A stretch of DNA of 64,000 bases, taken from Marisa cornuarietis (taxonomy: Eukaryota; Mollusca; Gastropoda; Architaenioglossa; Ampullariidae). The stretch is from positions 1,364,001-1,428,000 of the forward strand of contig SMMW01000555.1 in the NCBI GenBank assembly GCA_004794655.1, read 5' to 3'. The notes beneath the pieces were generated by a model that did not search any database, was not told the origin of the DNA, and saw only the letters and a list, made by a program, of their open reading frames with translations. Both the position numbers and the translations under genes were made by a program. Position 1 is the stretch's first letter. Every line of letters begins with the position of its first letter. Below, in pieces: positions 36,001 to 46,867 of this stretch.

Positions 36001-39000
36001 GTACAACACATTACTAAACAATAAATGTGAGTCATATCTATTATTGCTTGTCAAGAACAAAGAAATGAAGTTCAAGGACAGCTGAAGAGGTGTGAAGCCC
36101 GTTGTGCATCACTGGAGCAGGACGTGACAGGTCTGACGGCGGAAAAGGAAAGTCTTCAGAGTAAGTGACAGACACTGAGTGGAAACAAATGTTCGTCGTT
36201 ACTGTCGTCTCTGATGTCAGCTTTTTTATTGACGCCTTACCATCCGATTAGGTCTCTTTGGTCAGATGTTTCGGCTGTCTGTCTGTGCAAAAAAGAGGAA
36301 CGTTTTTTTCTTGTCCAGTTCCACCTTTTGAGATTCTTTCCCCTTTCTCTATGAATAGTGTGCATTCGACGCTTTCACGTCTGGGTTAACAAACATTAAC
36401 TGCTTTGATAAAACCCGTCCATAATCATGCGAACTTCTCTACTCAGTCTTTAGTTCTTAATCTTCATTCGTGCACTTTGTTCATGCTTCTATCGATGTTA
36501 TTCTTTTGCTACGACTTTATCCCTTTGTTTCATGTTTGACTGTCGGTTCCTTTGTTCGATGTTTGACTGTCGGTTCCTTTGTTCGATGTTTCACTGTCGG
36601 TTCCTTTGCTCGATGTTTGACAGTCGGGTTCTATGCTGACCTTTATGTACAGAACATTCAGCTGGCCTCCACACGGACTCTGCGCTCTTACCATGTTATT
36701 TTTATTCTTTCCTTCCATATTTTTATAACACTTACTGTTATCTTTTGATTTGACATATTATAAGGTATTTAATGCACCTCAAATTGTGCTAATATCTAGA
36801 AAAGAGCTCATTTAATGTGGAGTTTCATTGAGTTAGTTGTCTTTAGCATGCTGTTATTTCCAGGAGCTGATAGAAACAGTATGAGTGTGTTTGTGTGCTT
36901 GTGCGTGTGTGTCATAGGGGGGGGGGAAGAAAGAACAATAAAAATTGAAATGTTCGCTTGTAACTGAAAGACGTCCAGAAGATGGGGTTCTTTCACTAAC
37001 CCTACTTTTTCTGATGGACAATAAATGTCACTCATATCGATTATTTTCCGTAAAGAGCTAAAAGATGAAGTTCAAGAACAGCTGAAGACGTGTGAAGCTC
37101 GATCTGCAACGATTCAACAGGACGTGACAAGTCTGACGGCGGAAAAGAAGAGTCTTCAGAGTAAGTCACTGACACTGAATGGAAACAAATGTTCGCCCTT
37201 ACTGTCGTTTCTGATGTGAACTTTTGGTCTCTTTTGTCAGCTGTTTTGGTTGTCTGTCTGTGCAAAAGAGAGAAACGGCTTTCACTTGTCCAGCTCCACC
37301 ATTTGAGACTCTCTCTCCTTTCTGTTAAACTTATTTAATAAAAACCTTCCATTATACATAAACTTCTTTACTGAGTATTCAGTTCTCAATCTTAATTCAA
37401 GCACTTTGCTTGTATCGATGACATTCTCTTGCTACGCTTTTATCCTTTTGTTTAATGTTTTACTGTCAGTTCTTTTGTTCGATATTTAACTGTCGGTTTT
37501 TATGTTTACTTCTATGTACAACACATTACTAAACAATAAATGTGAGTCATATCTATTATTGCTTGTCAAGAACAAAGAAATGAAGTTCTAGGACAGCTGA
37601 AGAGGTGTGAAGCCCGTTGTGCAACACTGCAGCAGGACGTGACAGGTCTGACGGCGGAAAAGGAAAGTCTTCAGAGTAAGTGACAGACACTGAGTGGAAA
37701 CAAATGTTGATTGTTGCAGTCGTCATGATGTCAATTTAGTTGTTCTTATTATTTGCTACCTCACAAGAAACACATAATACCCAAACACGACTGTCTCCCA
37801 AGTTGACGCCGTGAAACTAGTATTTGCGAAAAAGATCACGTGAGCGAGTAAAATATTACTGTGTTCATAACTTGTGTTGTCATGGAAGCTCGTCGAGTAG
37901 GCTCGTGTTTGTAATGTGCTTGTTTTAGAACAAAAACATGCCTTGTAGCAATATGTAACTTGAATCAGTCGCTCTACAATGCATAGTCATTATCCATCTT
38001 ACTCGTTTCCACCACACACACGCAAGCACGCACGCATAGAACGCAAAAAAGAGCTAGATCTTTACCGCATGCAAACACTTTTATTTATTCATTATCACCA
38101 GATAGTTTAAATATTGTGACTTTATCATGCTTATCAGTATAACTACTAATTAATCAGAACTCGACTAGCTTTTAGAGAATAATTAATAGTTTGATTAAAT
38201 CTGAGTAGTTTTGTCAGAAAATCAAAATTATCTTTAGCAGCCATTTAAGATGCTTAATTTTCAACTAATATATAACGGCGGTATGGCAGCAGCAATCTCG
38301 TTTAGCTAGTGGTGGCACGTTGATTAAAACAATGTTGTCTTCCAGTTTTCAGTGCTATCTCACACAGTCTTGAAGAGCTCTTCTTCTTACGCTTTTCTCG
38401 AGACAATTGTAATTGTTGAAGAAAATAAAATGACATGGCCAACAAACGAGAAAATTGAACTGATCTGTACTCAGTTAAGCTGATATAGAGACTGAAAATG
38501 TGAATGACTAGTTATCATTTGGATGTTTTGGCTATAAGGCTGCTAGATACATATTATTTCCATAAGCAGGACAGCAATACGAGCATTAAAAACTAATGGA
38601 AAAAAGGATTGCTGGTGTATCGCAAAAGATATTAAGCTGTTACAACATGTGGTTCAAGGTGAGAACATCAACTAAGTAACCCATGTTATGAATAATATTT
38701 ACGGAACACATTACTTGGTCTCAATAGCCCTGCAGTAAGATAGGCTTAGACTAGCCTTTCAAATTTATCAAAATTAATATGCCCACATGAAAGGGATCAG
38801 CACTAAGCAATAATCCCATGCTTATATTTTTTGTATGTCGCATAGTGACAGTGGAACATCAGAGGGCTACAATGCAGATGCAGCTGGTACAGTCAAACTC
38901 TACAGTTGAGGAACTGAGAAGAGAGGTCAGGGTCAGAGACAATCATCTTCAGGAGTTTCAAGGTCAGTCAACATTATTAAATTATATAAATACATTTACA

Positions 39001-42000
39001 GTTTTATTGTGTGTGTTGAATAAGTACAGCACATTTATAACCCCGATACATTTCATGTATGTCACATAGTGGCAGTGGAAGAGCATTTTGTTGCAATGCA
39101 GATGCGACTGGTCCAGTCAGATGCGGCTTTGGCAGAACTGAAAAATGAGGTGGAGGTAAGAGACCATCAGCTTCGGGAGTATCAAGGTAAGTCAACAGGT
39201 CAATTCATTAACAAATGAGGACTGGCTAAAAGACACAAACGTTAAAAGTTCAACATGATAATAATGAGCCATAGCTACCTCACAAGAGGTACGATCGACG
39301 TAGAACAGCAATTCTTTTCCGTCCCTGTCTTGATCTTCTTGTTTGTTATTTATATCTTACTTAACACCATGGCAGGCAATTACACGTGAAATTAAATTCC
39401 TAGCTGCCATTCATTCCTTCCTCTTAGCCCGTCGCAGTAGGTCTAACCATCTGTACACGTTAGCCTTGTCATTTGCGTACTAAATTTATTGAGGATGACA
39501 GTCATTTTCTATGTTAATGGCATCAACATCCACCTTTTTGACACCTAACAAAATCTTCTACTCAAAGTACATTTCCACCTGCATGCGTTTACTAATTAAT
39601 TAAATAGCCTATTATAGGCAGACAGGCATGTTTCGTTGAAGCGTACAGCGGAAGTAAGATATAAAAGCCTTTCAAAAGTAAGATGCAAGACTCTAAACTT
39701 TGAAAACGCATTATTCTGCAAGGATTTACGCACCAATGTGCACTTTGATCAGAGTATCAAAGCAAAACTTATTATTCCTGAAAAAATTAGCTTGGCATAT
39801 TTAAATTTGAAATTTCTTGTAGGTTACATGGTGGAAGCGCAAAAGCAGTTTGTTGCAATGCAGATGCAGTTGGAGCAGTCGGACTCTAAAATGGCGGAAA
39901 TGAGAAATGATATCAAGCTCAGAGACCATCATCTTCACCAGTTTCAAGGTAAGTCAACGCCTTAATTTAATCTTTAGGAATTAAAGACTGAAGCAATGAG
40001 ACAAACTGTTTTAAAGGACAGACGATGAATAAAAACCGATTTAATACTGGAATAAACAGATACATAGATAAAATCTATCGCATCAGTACAGATGGGGTAA
40101 ACATATATTAACAGACGTTATAAAAGAAAGGTAAAGATATTGGACTCTTTTGTACTTGTTGGATAATTATTGCAAGTTATATCCTCTTTCTTTTTCGTGT
40201 AGGTCACATGCTGACAGTGGAGAAGCAAATGCAGATGCGGCTGGTGCAGTCGGATACGACTTTGGCGGAACTGAAAAGAGATGTGGAGGTCCGAGACCAG
40301 CAACTTCGGGAGCGTCAAGGTCTGTCAACATGTCAATCAATTAACAAATGAAGACCGGCAAAAGACAAAACAGTGGTGGTGATACAGCTTACCGTGACCT
40401 ACACGCAGATGAGCAGGGTCAATCCCCTCTAGTTAAAGCATTTGTGAAAATGGTGATGTCAAGACACGTTTTGTGGGTTTATAAACCAAAATGTCTAAGC
40501 AGTTCTAAAGCAATACGGACTGAGTTAAGATCAAGCGGATTTTTTTATATTTCTGGAGTATGAATATTTAATGATTATGTACATGTTAGCAAAGATAAGG
40601 TTCTTTAGCTGTATAAAATTAGTATGCTAGGATTATATGTTAGTTTCTCTGTTATCGTTGTACAGGCGAGTTAGAACAATTATCAGAGATGCATATGGAT
40701 AAAGTTCGGAGGCTGGTCGAGTTGACGAATACAGTTTCTCAAAAGGAAGAGGAGTTTCGTCAATACAAGCTGAAAGCCGACAGACAAACACGTAAGCTGG
40801 TTTATAAAATGCATTCTTACTCAGATGTCTACATTTTCTAAGGTGTAGGTGTCAGGTAAATGTCGTTCAGATTCCTACATATACTGTGGGCCTTTATACC
40901 CTGACAAACCCTACGCAGGCTCAAAAACAACTTCAAAGACTGGCATCGTTTATTTTGTATACATCAAAGTGGCATGTCATAACATCCCATTTCAGCAGCG
41001 TTTTCTCTTCTAGCAGAATCGACATGAGGCCCGCCGGTATGGTTTACTTTCCAATGATACATCTTAAGTTTCCAGCGGCTGATCGCATCCGAAGCTTTTG
41101 TCTCGACTAGCCACTCTGCCTGCTCACTAGGACTTGCTGCTGGACAGTTCGTGATGTTGCAAGTAGAAAGGCCTTTACAGAGAAGGCTTTCTACTTCTAC
41201 TTGGAACTTAGGTTGCAACTTAGGGTGTATGGGGGTTTCAGTAGTCGAGAATTTTCATTGTCTTTATGGACAATGAGCAGTAAAACGTCGGCGATTAGAC
41301 TCAGTGCCAAGAGATTTTGAGTGATACTTTCTTTTAACAACCATGAAGCACAACAATAAATGATCTCCGGCATACCGTAGATGGCGCCTTGTAAGATCTG
41401 ACCAGTCCACACAAATAAAGTTTAGCGACAAAACCGTTTGAGAACTACTGAGATACATTGTAAATGGGTACTCACCTTGTTTACTCTGTTTCTTTTACTT
41501 ACAATGGAGTTTTTTTTATAAGGTTTCTTTATATCTAAGAACTCACTAAGTCCAGTCAACCCAACGACTTCAGACCAGTCGCTCTTACCTCACTCATCAT
41601 GAAATCACTTGAGAAAATCGTAAGGAGCGAAGTTATCACTGCTGTTGATCAACATCTTGACCCGCTGCAGTTTGCCTGGAAGAGGTGTCGATGATGCTAA
41701 GCTGTTTATACTAAATATGCTGTACAAACATCTGGAGAAACCTAAAGCTCATGCCAGGCTTCTCTTTGCTGATTTTTCTTCTGCTTTTAACACTGTGCAA
41801 CCTCGCTTGTTAGCGGAGAGTCTAGTCTCAGACTTCCATCTCTTTCCCACCAACTAACTCTCTGGATTCTGGACTTTTTAACAGACAGCAGAGAGTTTCT
41901 GTTCATGGTCTTCTCTCAGACCCTGTTGTCACCTGTACAGGCTCCCCTCAAGGCTGCTGTTTGTCTCCACTACTGTTCATACTCTATACTAACAGTTATA

Positions 42001-43010
42001 GAAGCACTACTAGCAGGAGCTTTCTGATAAACTTTGCTGATGACTCTGCCCTCCTGTCACTTTTGTATGACAATGAACATGTTCACAGTAGCGCTCTTCC
42101 TGACTTTTCCGCTGGTGTGACGAACACTTCCTTGTCTTGAATGCCTCTAAGACTAATAATAATAATAGTGAAGATTTTTATAGCGAATATTCACACTCAT
42201 AGAGAGCATGCTCTTAGCGCTTAAAACGAGGAAGAGACGTGGACTAAGTAGCTACAGAACAAAGGGGACGAAAGAAAACGACAGTACTGACGACGAAACA
42301 GAAAACGAAAGGCATCAAGTAACAGGAACAGAAAAATATAGTGATTCTGCCGAGAAAGATGGGTAAAGTAGCAAGAGGGAAGGAGAACTAAGGAGATGAT
42401 TTTTGACTTTTGGATGAAGAAAGACTGAGACAGTCATCAGAACTATCCATCGAGGTAGTCGACTCTTACAAATATTTAGGTACCATCTTCGACAATAAGT
42501 TTAAATGGGACAGCAGCACTAACATGATCCTCTGTAAGAGTCAACAACGCCTATACCTCCTACGGAAACTCAAATCTTTCTCTGTCAGCTCTGTCATCCT
42601 CACTCGGTTCTATCAGTCCTTCATTGAAAGTCTCATCACTGTTTCTTTCATCTCCTGGTTCCACAACCTCTACCTAGGGAACAGGAATAGTCTGATCTCA
42701 CATGTTAGTATCTGTTCCAAGATCACCGGAATCAGGCAGAGGGACTTGGCAGTCTTCTGTCATCAGCAAATCCTCAGGAAGGCCTCCCGTATCCTCTCTA
42801 TTTCTGATCATGTGTTAGTGTGTGAGTTTTCACTCTAGCGGTCTGGCTGTAGGTACGCGATGCCCGTTTGCAAAACCAATCGTCAACGCAATTCATTCAT
42901 TCCACGTGCCATTCACCTGATCAATTCTACTGGCCGTGAACTCATACTAGTCTGAGGTAAACTAAGGTCGCCACTATATCCACTATATTTATTGTTGCTG
43001 GGTGTGTGTG

Positions 43011-43080
<70 letters not shown>

Positions 43081-43818
43081 AACGTGTGCGTGCGCGAGAG
43101 AGAAAAAAATTATTTCAACATGCATGCATCATCTCTTTTTATATCTTGCATATGTCTGCATTATCCCTTTTTACATTATGTATATGTATTTTTATATCAT
43201 GTATATGTATTTATTGTCTCTTCATATCATGTATGTATTACTGCTAGTACGAGCAATATTTGGAATTGCCCTTGGGGATAAATGAACTACTTTCCAATGC
43301 TAAGTATTCATGCACGTGTCATTATTACAATGAAGTGTTTGAAACAAACTATTCTGTTTTTCAGGAAATTTGCGCACAGCCTTGCAGCAAAAGTCAAGAA
43401 TTAACCGAAGGTAATTGCTGGCTTAACATAATTTTAACTCACCATTCAGTATAACAAAGTCTACATAAGCTGATTTTAATAAAATTCCAGTAAGTTTTTT
43501 AAGTGACGTTCCAGCTAATCTTCAAGCAACAAGCGCGCAAATAAGCTAACATCCTTCATGTACTTTAAAGTCATTTAAAAAACGGATTTGTTCCAAAGTC
43601 ATTTTATTTTTTATTTCGTTTTCAGAAACCTGAATATTCTAAATGTTCACATCAAAAATGCCAGAATGCAAATATTGAGAGGCAGAGTAGAAAAGGCATC
43701 AAACAAAACCAAGGTGGGCATGAAAGGTTTGCCTTCATCATCAACAACATGCCCACAATCTCACGAAGCGAATATGTGGCTTGGAGACCTGCAATACTGC
43801 ATTGATAATCTAGACTGA
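32531..43818 (+). CDS. Coiled-coil protein gene 1 (modular, exon-duplicated)
   Basis: Coding exons: 32531-32726 (ATG exon, transcript exon from 32489), 34074-34166, 34748-34852, 35540-35644, 36056-36160, 37056-37160, 37571-37675, 38846-38962, 39070-39186, 39823-39948, 40203-40319, 40666-40791, 43365-43410, 43626-43818. The total is 1656 nt, 551 residues, in frame throughout. Residues 1-65 are Pro/Val-rich (QPVDTVQPVQPV) and probably disordered. Residues 97-271 are five 35-residue coiled-coil modules (A1-A5), 272-430 are four related modules (B1-B4), 431-472 is a further coiled-coil exon, and the last 79 residues are basic then polar. Nearly all internal exons are phase 1-1. No signal peptide or membrane segment is seen, so it is likely an intracellular rod-like scaffold (inference). 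Its relative is gene 2 at 57 kb. No named family was recognised. Confidence 0.75.
32985..33300 (-). mobile_element. SINE-like repeat with (ATT)n tail, copy 1
   Basis: An (AAT)n run of about 18 units (32985-33038) is followed by a body that includes tatagcgcatattcacactc, atagagagcatgctcttagc and caagtaacaggaacag. The same body occurs at 42157-42391. Orientation is inferred from the tail: read on the minus strand, the element ends in (ATT)n. It lies in an intron of coiled-coil gene 1. Confidence 0.75.
33813..33863 (+). pseudogene. Possible dead exon upstream of the coiled-coil modules
   Basis: A good acceptor (ttatcttttag|GCAG) leads into a charged frame in phase 1 (SKTFEEKLRNEGRN) that resembles the start of the exon at 34074, but there is no usable donor nearby. 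It may be a duplicated exon that lost its donor. Low certainty. Confidence 0.3.
34382..34486 (+). pseudogene. Dead coiled-coil exon A0
   Basis: Its 3' half and donor (AAGA|GTAAGTC followed by gttgacattgagtggaaaca) match exons A1-A5 and their introns, and the coding part still reads TSDSRSATVKQ, where A1 reads CEARSATLQQ. An in-frame TAA near 34393 and the lack of an acceptor at the expected place show it is not used. Confidence 0.65.
34748..37675 (+). CDS. Tandem array of five 105-nt coiled-coil exons (A1-A5)
   Basis: Exons 34748-34852, 35540-35644, 36056-36160, 37056-37160 and 37571-37675 are each exactly 105 nt, phase 1-1, encoding 35 residues (five heptads). A2 and A4 are near-identical (DEVQEQLKTCEARSAT), as are A3 and A5 (RNEVQGQLKRCEARC); A1 is intermediate. 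Introns match in the same alternating pattern, so a unit of about 1515 bp holding two exons and two introns was duplicated (A2 to A4 is 1516 bp, A3 to A5 is 1515 bp). Acceptors are cAAG or AAAG and donors are CAGA|GTAAGT. All exons can be skipped or added without a frame change. Confidence 0.85.
36533..36640 (+). repeat. 27-bp minisatellite in an intron of coiled-coil gene 1
   Basis: About four copies of a unit starting tgtttgactgtcggttcc. The homologous intron after exon A1 (about 35090-35140) has only about two copies, so the array has changed since the block duplication. Confidence 0.8.
38846..40319 (+). CDS. Second coiled-coil exon family of gene 1 (B1-B4)
   Basis: Exons 38846-38962 (117 nt), 39070-39186 (117), 39823-39948 (126) and 40203-40319 (117) are phase 1-1 and share MQMQL/MQMRLVQS, then an AELK/EELR block, then RDHxL and QFQG. 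B3 keeps 42 residues (six heptads). B4 lacks three residues in the middle. B1 and B2 lack three residues at the start because the ancestral acceptor gtag| has become gtat and a new AG 9 nt downstream (catag|TG) is the only one available. Predicted rod segment. Confidence 0.75.
40666..40791 (+). CDS. Coiled-coil exon C of gene 1 (126 nt)
   Basis: It has an acceptor gttgtacag| and a donor AAACAC|GTAAGC, is phase 1-1, and encodes 42 residues with heptad-like spacing (LEQLSEMHMDKVRRLVEL, then EEEFRQYKLKADRQT). A decayed paralogue lies at 46562-46690. The next exon in the gene is 2.6 kb away, past a LINE and a SINE. Confidence 0.75.
41545..42990 (+). mobile_element. 5'-truncated CR1/Jockey-type LINE in an intron of gene 1
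   Basis: The RT region starts at about 41545 (NDFRPVALTSLIMKSLEKI, DPLQFAW), with FADFSSAFNTVQPRL near 41780 and FADDSALLS near 42035. The post-RT part, 42410-42838, has SYKYLGTIFDNKFKW and SQQRLYLLRKLKS, followed by a TG/TGCG tail region. Several frameshifts and a SINE insertion at 42157 disable it. It belongs to the same broad family as the 22.4-25.8 kb element but is more diverged. Confidence 0.8.
42157..42391 (-). mobile_element. SINE-like repeat, copy 2, nested in the LINE
   Basis: It matches the 33.0-kb copy from tatagcg.atattcacactc through agtgattctgc.gagaaaga. It splits the LINE frame between SKT and KEMIFDF. A short duplication, actaa, is found at 42152-42156 and 42387-42391. Confidence 0.75.
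43003..43098. repeat. (TG)n / (TGCG)n compound microsatellite
   Basis: TG and TGCG units lie at the 3' end of the LINE fragment. The overlapping ORFs are artefacts. Confidence 0.95.
43365..43818 (+). CDS. Last two coding exons of coiled-coil gene 1
   Basis: Exon 43365-43410 (acceptor gtttttcag|, donor CCGAAG|GTAATT) enters in phase 1 and leaves in phase 2; it encodes NLRTALQQKSRINR. Exon 43626-43818 (acceptor cgttttcag|) encodes a basic segment (NARMQILRGRVEKASNKTK), then a polar tail, and ends in TGA at 43816-43818. Phases match exactly with exon C and with each other. A possible poly(A) signal is AATAAA at 44852-44857, about 1 kb downstream. Confidence 0.7.
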
Positions 43819-46561
43819 GTGAGAGATGGGCACCAAGCTCACTGGACCGGCAGACTATCGTCCACTAGTCAGCTCTGACATGAGCGTCTGTAATTGCAGC
43901 CTACGATGTTTCTGGCTTTGATGATTGATAGTTTAATTAAGTATTTGATAAACTTTTTCTCCAAAACAAAAAAGTTTTTCTTATAGTATAGAATGTTATA
44001 AAAGTTGCATGTTTTTATCCACTACCCCTTCTATACATTTCAGAATACATTTTAAGTTGAACTTTCCACAGTTTTCAGTAGTTTAAAATGCAATCAAACA
44101 GTTTGAAGATAAGTTACAGATTAAAAGCATAAAAGGAACTGAAGAAAGAAAACAAAAGGCATGGGAGACAGATCTTTAGAATTAATGCTTGGAAGCTCTG
44201 ATTCTCATTCCAACAGAAATAGTGAAATGAAATTCTAATTTTGAAATACTACCATGTTTCTTGTATTTAACAAATGTCATAAGACAACAACAGACAATCA
44301 ATTTAAATGGTTTTTGGCTAAAAATTTTACCCACTAACAGTTTCCTTTTCATAAGAAAAGTTAACTCCCCCCATGTGTGTGATGTGTCTATTTGAAGAAT
44401 TTATATATTAAGAAATTTTAACTTTTTCTGAAAAAATCATTTTATTTGGAATGCAAGAAGGCATTGTACTGACAAAGTTTTAGACTTAATCATCTTACTA
44501 GCAAATCATTATATTAATGTGTGCAAATAGAAGAACAATGTACCTTCTGTACATGTGAATTTGAAGATTGTTAAGCGTGTATATGACAGAATGGTATCAT
44601 ATAAGTAATAACTTAGACCTATGTGAGTTATTTTTGTAGTCATACACTGAACTATTAATATGAGCACAAGTAGTAGAAGCTGAGATATCCTCACTAGTCC
44701 TATCTTATCGGAATTTTCTCTCCCTACTTTGAATATTTCTTACCTCTACCTATACTCTTATCTCTCCCTGTGTACTGAGTGAAAGTGTTTTAAGAGTGAA
44801 ATATGTTTTGAATGTATGTAGTGACATGTATATTTTGTATATTGTGTGGTTAATAAAACAATAATGCAGCTATAATAAACTGCAAAGTTTAAAGTCCAAA
44901 TCAACCATCCGCTGGATGCAAAATGCAGATGAGAAATAAAACATGACAATAAAAAGAAGAAAAAGCTTTTATGGTAGTAGAATGAAGAGCCCCGGTCATA
45001 TCAGCTCTTTTTTAAACCGACTGGTAATTAGTGCATAGACTAATAAATTATTCATTGTATTTACCAATATCGATAACAACTCTTCTGTGCAAATTAACGC
45101 AGGTAACGGTAAGACTGGAGTTATGCGGGTTACTGTGGCGCAGTGTCTTCAAAGAAAGAACAGAGCGGAGGGAAAAGAGTCTCAAGGGTCAGCTGTGGGT
45201 AGTCATGGCAACAATTTGTGGTGCCAAACAGTTGTCCAGTTACCTCGTTGTCAATAGACTATGCAATGCTAATATGCTATATCCAACTGCAATATTTTTC
45301 TGATCCGATCTTTGCAGTAAACTTCAGTTCGCTTACATAGTCGTTATGGAAAATGCATAATGAGATTCACCTTAGTAGTTGGTGTTGTAATTTGTGTGTG
45401 TGTGTGTGCGTGCGTGCGTGAGTGTGTGTTTGTGTGCGTGCGTGCGTGCGTGAGGGACAGTGAGTGAGTGCGTGCGTGCTAGGGTGTGCACCGCTGACAT
45501 TTATTCAAGACGATCAAAGCAGCCTAACGATAACTACTTTTCGGATATAAAACACATAATAATGCAGAGTTATAAAGCGTATTTCTTCTCTGTACAGTAC
45601 ACTCAATGCACTCTGCAAAGATATTTGGAATACAAAACACCTAAAGCACTCGGATGACAATGTGACAATGTATATAACACACATACTGACACAGAGCAAA
45701 ACATATCAGCATGCAATCGGCTAGAGAAACATCAAAAGACATAAAGGACGGAAAAATCTGCTGATGAAGTATGTCAGAGGTTTGGGATAGATAAGGACAG
45801 ATAGACTACGAACGGAAAAAAGTCATTTAGAGGAGAGATCTATTCAGATGTCTGATGTAAGGTAGCGCGTGGAACCCGGCAGAAAATACAAAGCTTCATA
45901 GTACGAATAGTTGACAGTCGATTTCGACCCTCACAATGATGTGTAGCATAAAAGTGGCGTAAAAATTCATGGTGTAATTTTTCAAAGAGTTATATCTAAG
46001 CTGCTGACACAAAGTTCCAAAAGCGGCAAGATGGTGCAGATGTGGCAATGGAGACCGCTAGTCAACTATTTGAGGCGGTCCAGAAAAAAGTGAAGTTACG
46101 TGTCGCAGAAAGAAAAGAAAAATCAGAATAATCCAGAAGACGGCAAGTGTCGTATGTGAAGTACAGATCACACTGTAGGCATAAAGGGTAACGCAGATCT
46201 ACGAAAAGAAATGGACATCTGTCACCCTCTAGCCAGTGAGGCAAAGGAACATCACTTTAACGAATAAATTTTAAATTGCGGGTTTCCATTAAGAACACAG
46301 ACTACAGTCACGTCCATTTCCGTGTCTTTTGCAGGTTCTACCAGTTTATGACTATCTATGATGATATGAAACACATTTCCAACACAAAAGAACAGAGAGA
46401 ACGCCCTAGACTAAGAAGAAAAACACAAACGAATCTAGCCAGAAGAACACAAAGCTTTCTTAAAATTAGAAGAACTTAACTTTAACTTTTGTTTAAACAA
46501 AGTCTATCAAGTCACCCAAACTCTCGTAATTAATATTCAAAGTTATCCTCATTCCGTGCAA
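43819..46561. other. 3' flank of gene 1, no intact gene
   Basis: AT-rich sequence with a CGTG/TG microsatellite at about 45397-45480. An acceptor-led open frame at 46336-46479 (tcttttgcag|, FYQFMTIYDDM, very basic, stop at 46477-46479) enters in phase 2 like the last exon of gene 1. It could be a remnant terminal exon of a dead paralogue, together with the exon copy at 46562. Confidence 0.4.
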
Positions 46562-46690
46562 GCGAACTAGAATAATCAGAACTGAGATTTCTCGACATTG
46601 CTGACAGAGTTGGCTAGCTGCAGACCGCACTTGACCAAACGGAAAAAGAAGTTCGGCAAAACAGATTAAAGGTGGAAAGATTAAGATGTT
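46562..46690 (+). pseudogene. Decayed paralogue of coiled-coil exon C
   Basis: In the frame of exon C it reads ELE-stop-SELRF...DRVG-stop-LQTALDQTEKEVRQNRLKVERL-RC. This aligns with ELEQLSEM...VELTNTVSQKEEEFRQYKLKADRQT of 40666-40791. Two internal stops, a lost acceptor (caag for cagg) and a lost donor show that it is dead. It marks a third, now broken, member of the coiled-coil locus between genes 1 and 2. Confidence 0.6.
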
Positions 46691-46862
46691 AGTTCACGTG
46701 TAGACTAACACCACTGCTCTGGTCGCCTTACCTACACGGCGAATGCTGTAAGTGTAACTCAAATCTTTTCTGATCTGTGCTGTACTTTGTACTGTGTTCC
46801 CTTACACCTTAACGCACCATCAACAGCATAAAATTTGTTTGAAATATGGCTTTCATCATTTT

Positions 46863-46867
46863 GTCGC
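46863..46867. repeat. Target-site duplication, left (gtcgc)
   Basis: The 5-bp gtcgc just before the 5' LTR recurs at 53753-53757 just after the 3' LTR. Confidence 0.9.

Noticed and set aside
36533..36640. CRISPR-like regular repeats
   Set aside because: The repeats are contiguous without unique spacers and lie in a eukaryotic intron, so this is a minisatellite.
34717..36748. ORFs such as 34881-35251 and 36470-36748 (HASIDVILLLRLYPF, SCLTVGSF repeats)
   Set aside because: They lie wholly in the duplicated introns, and the repeats are the 27-bp minisatellite. Splicing removes them.
42913..43281. Cys/Val and Thr/His-rich ORFs
   Set aside because: They are translations of the TG/TGCG microsatellite. 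The same applies to similar ORFs at 3270, 7031, 11055, 24231 and 56875.
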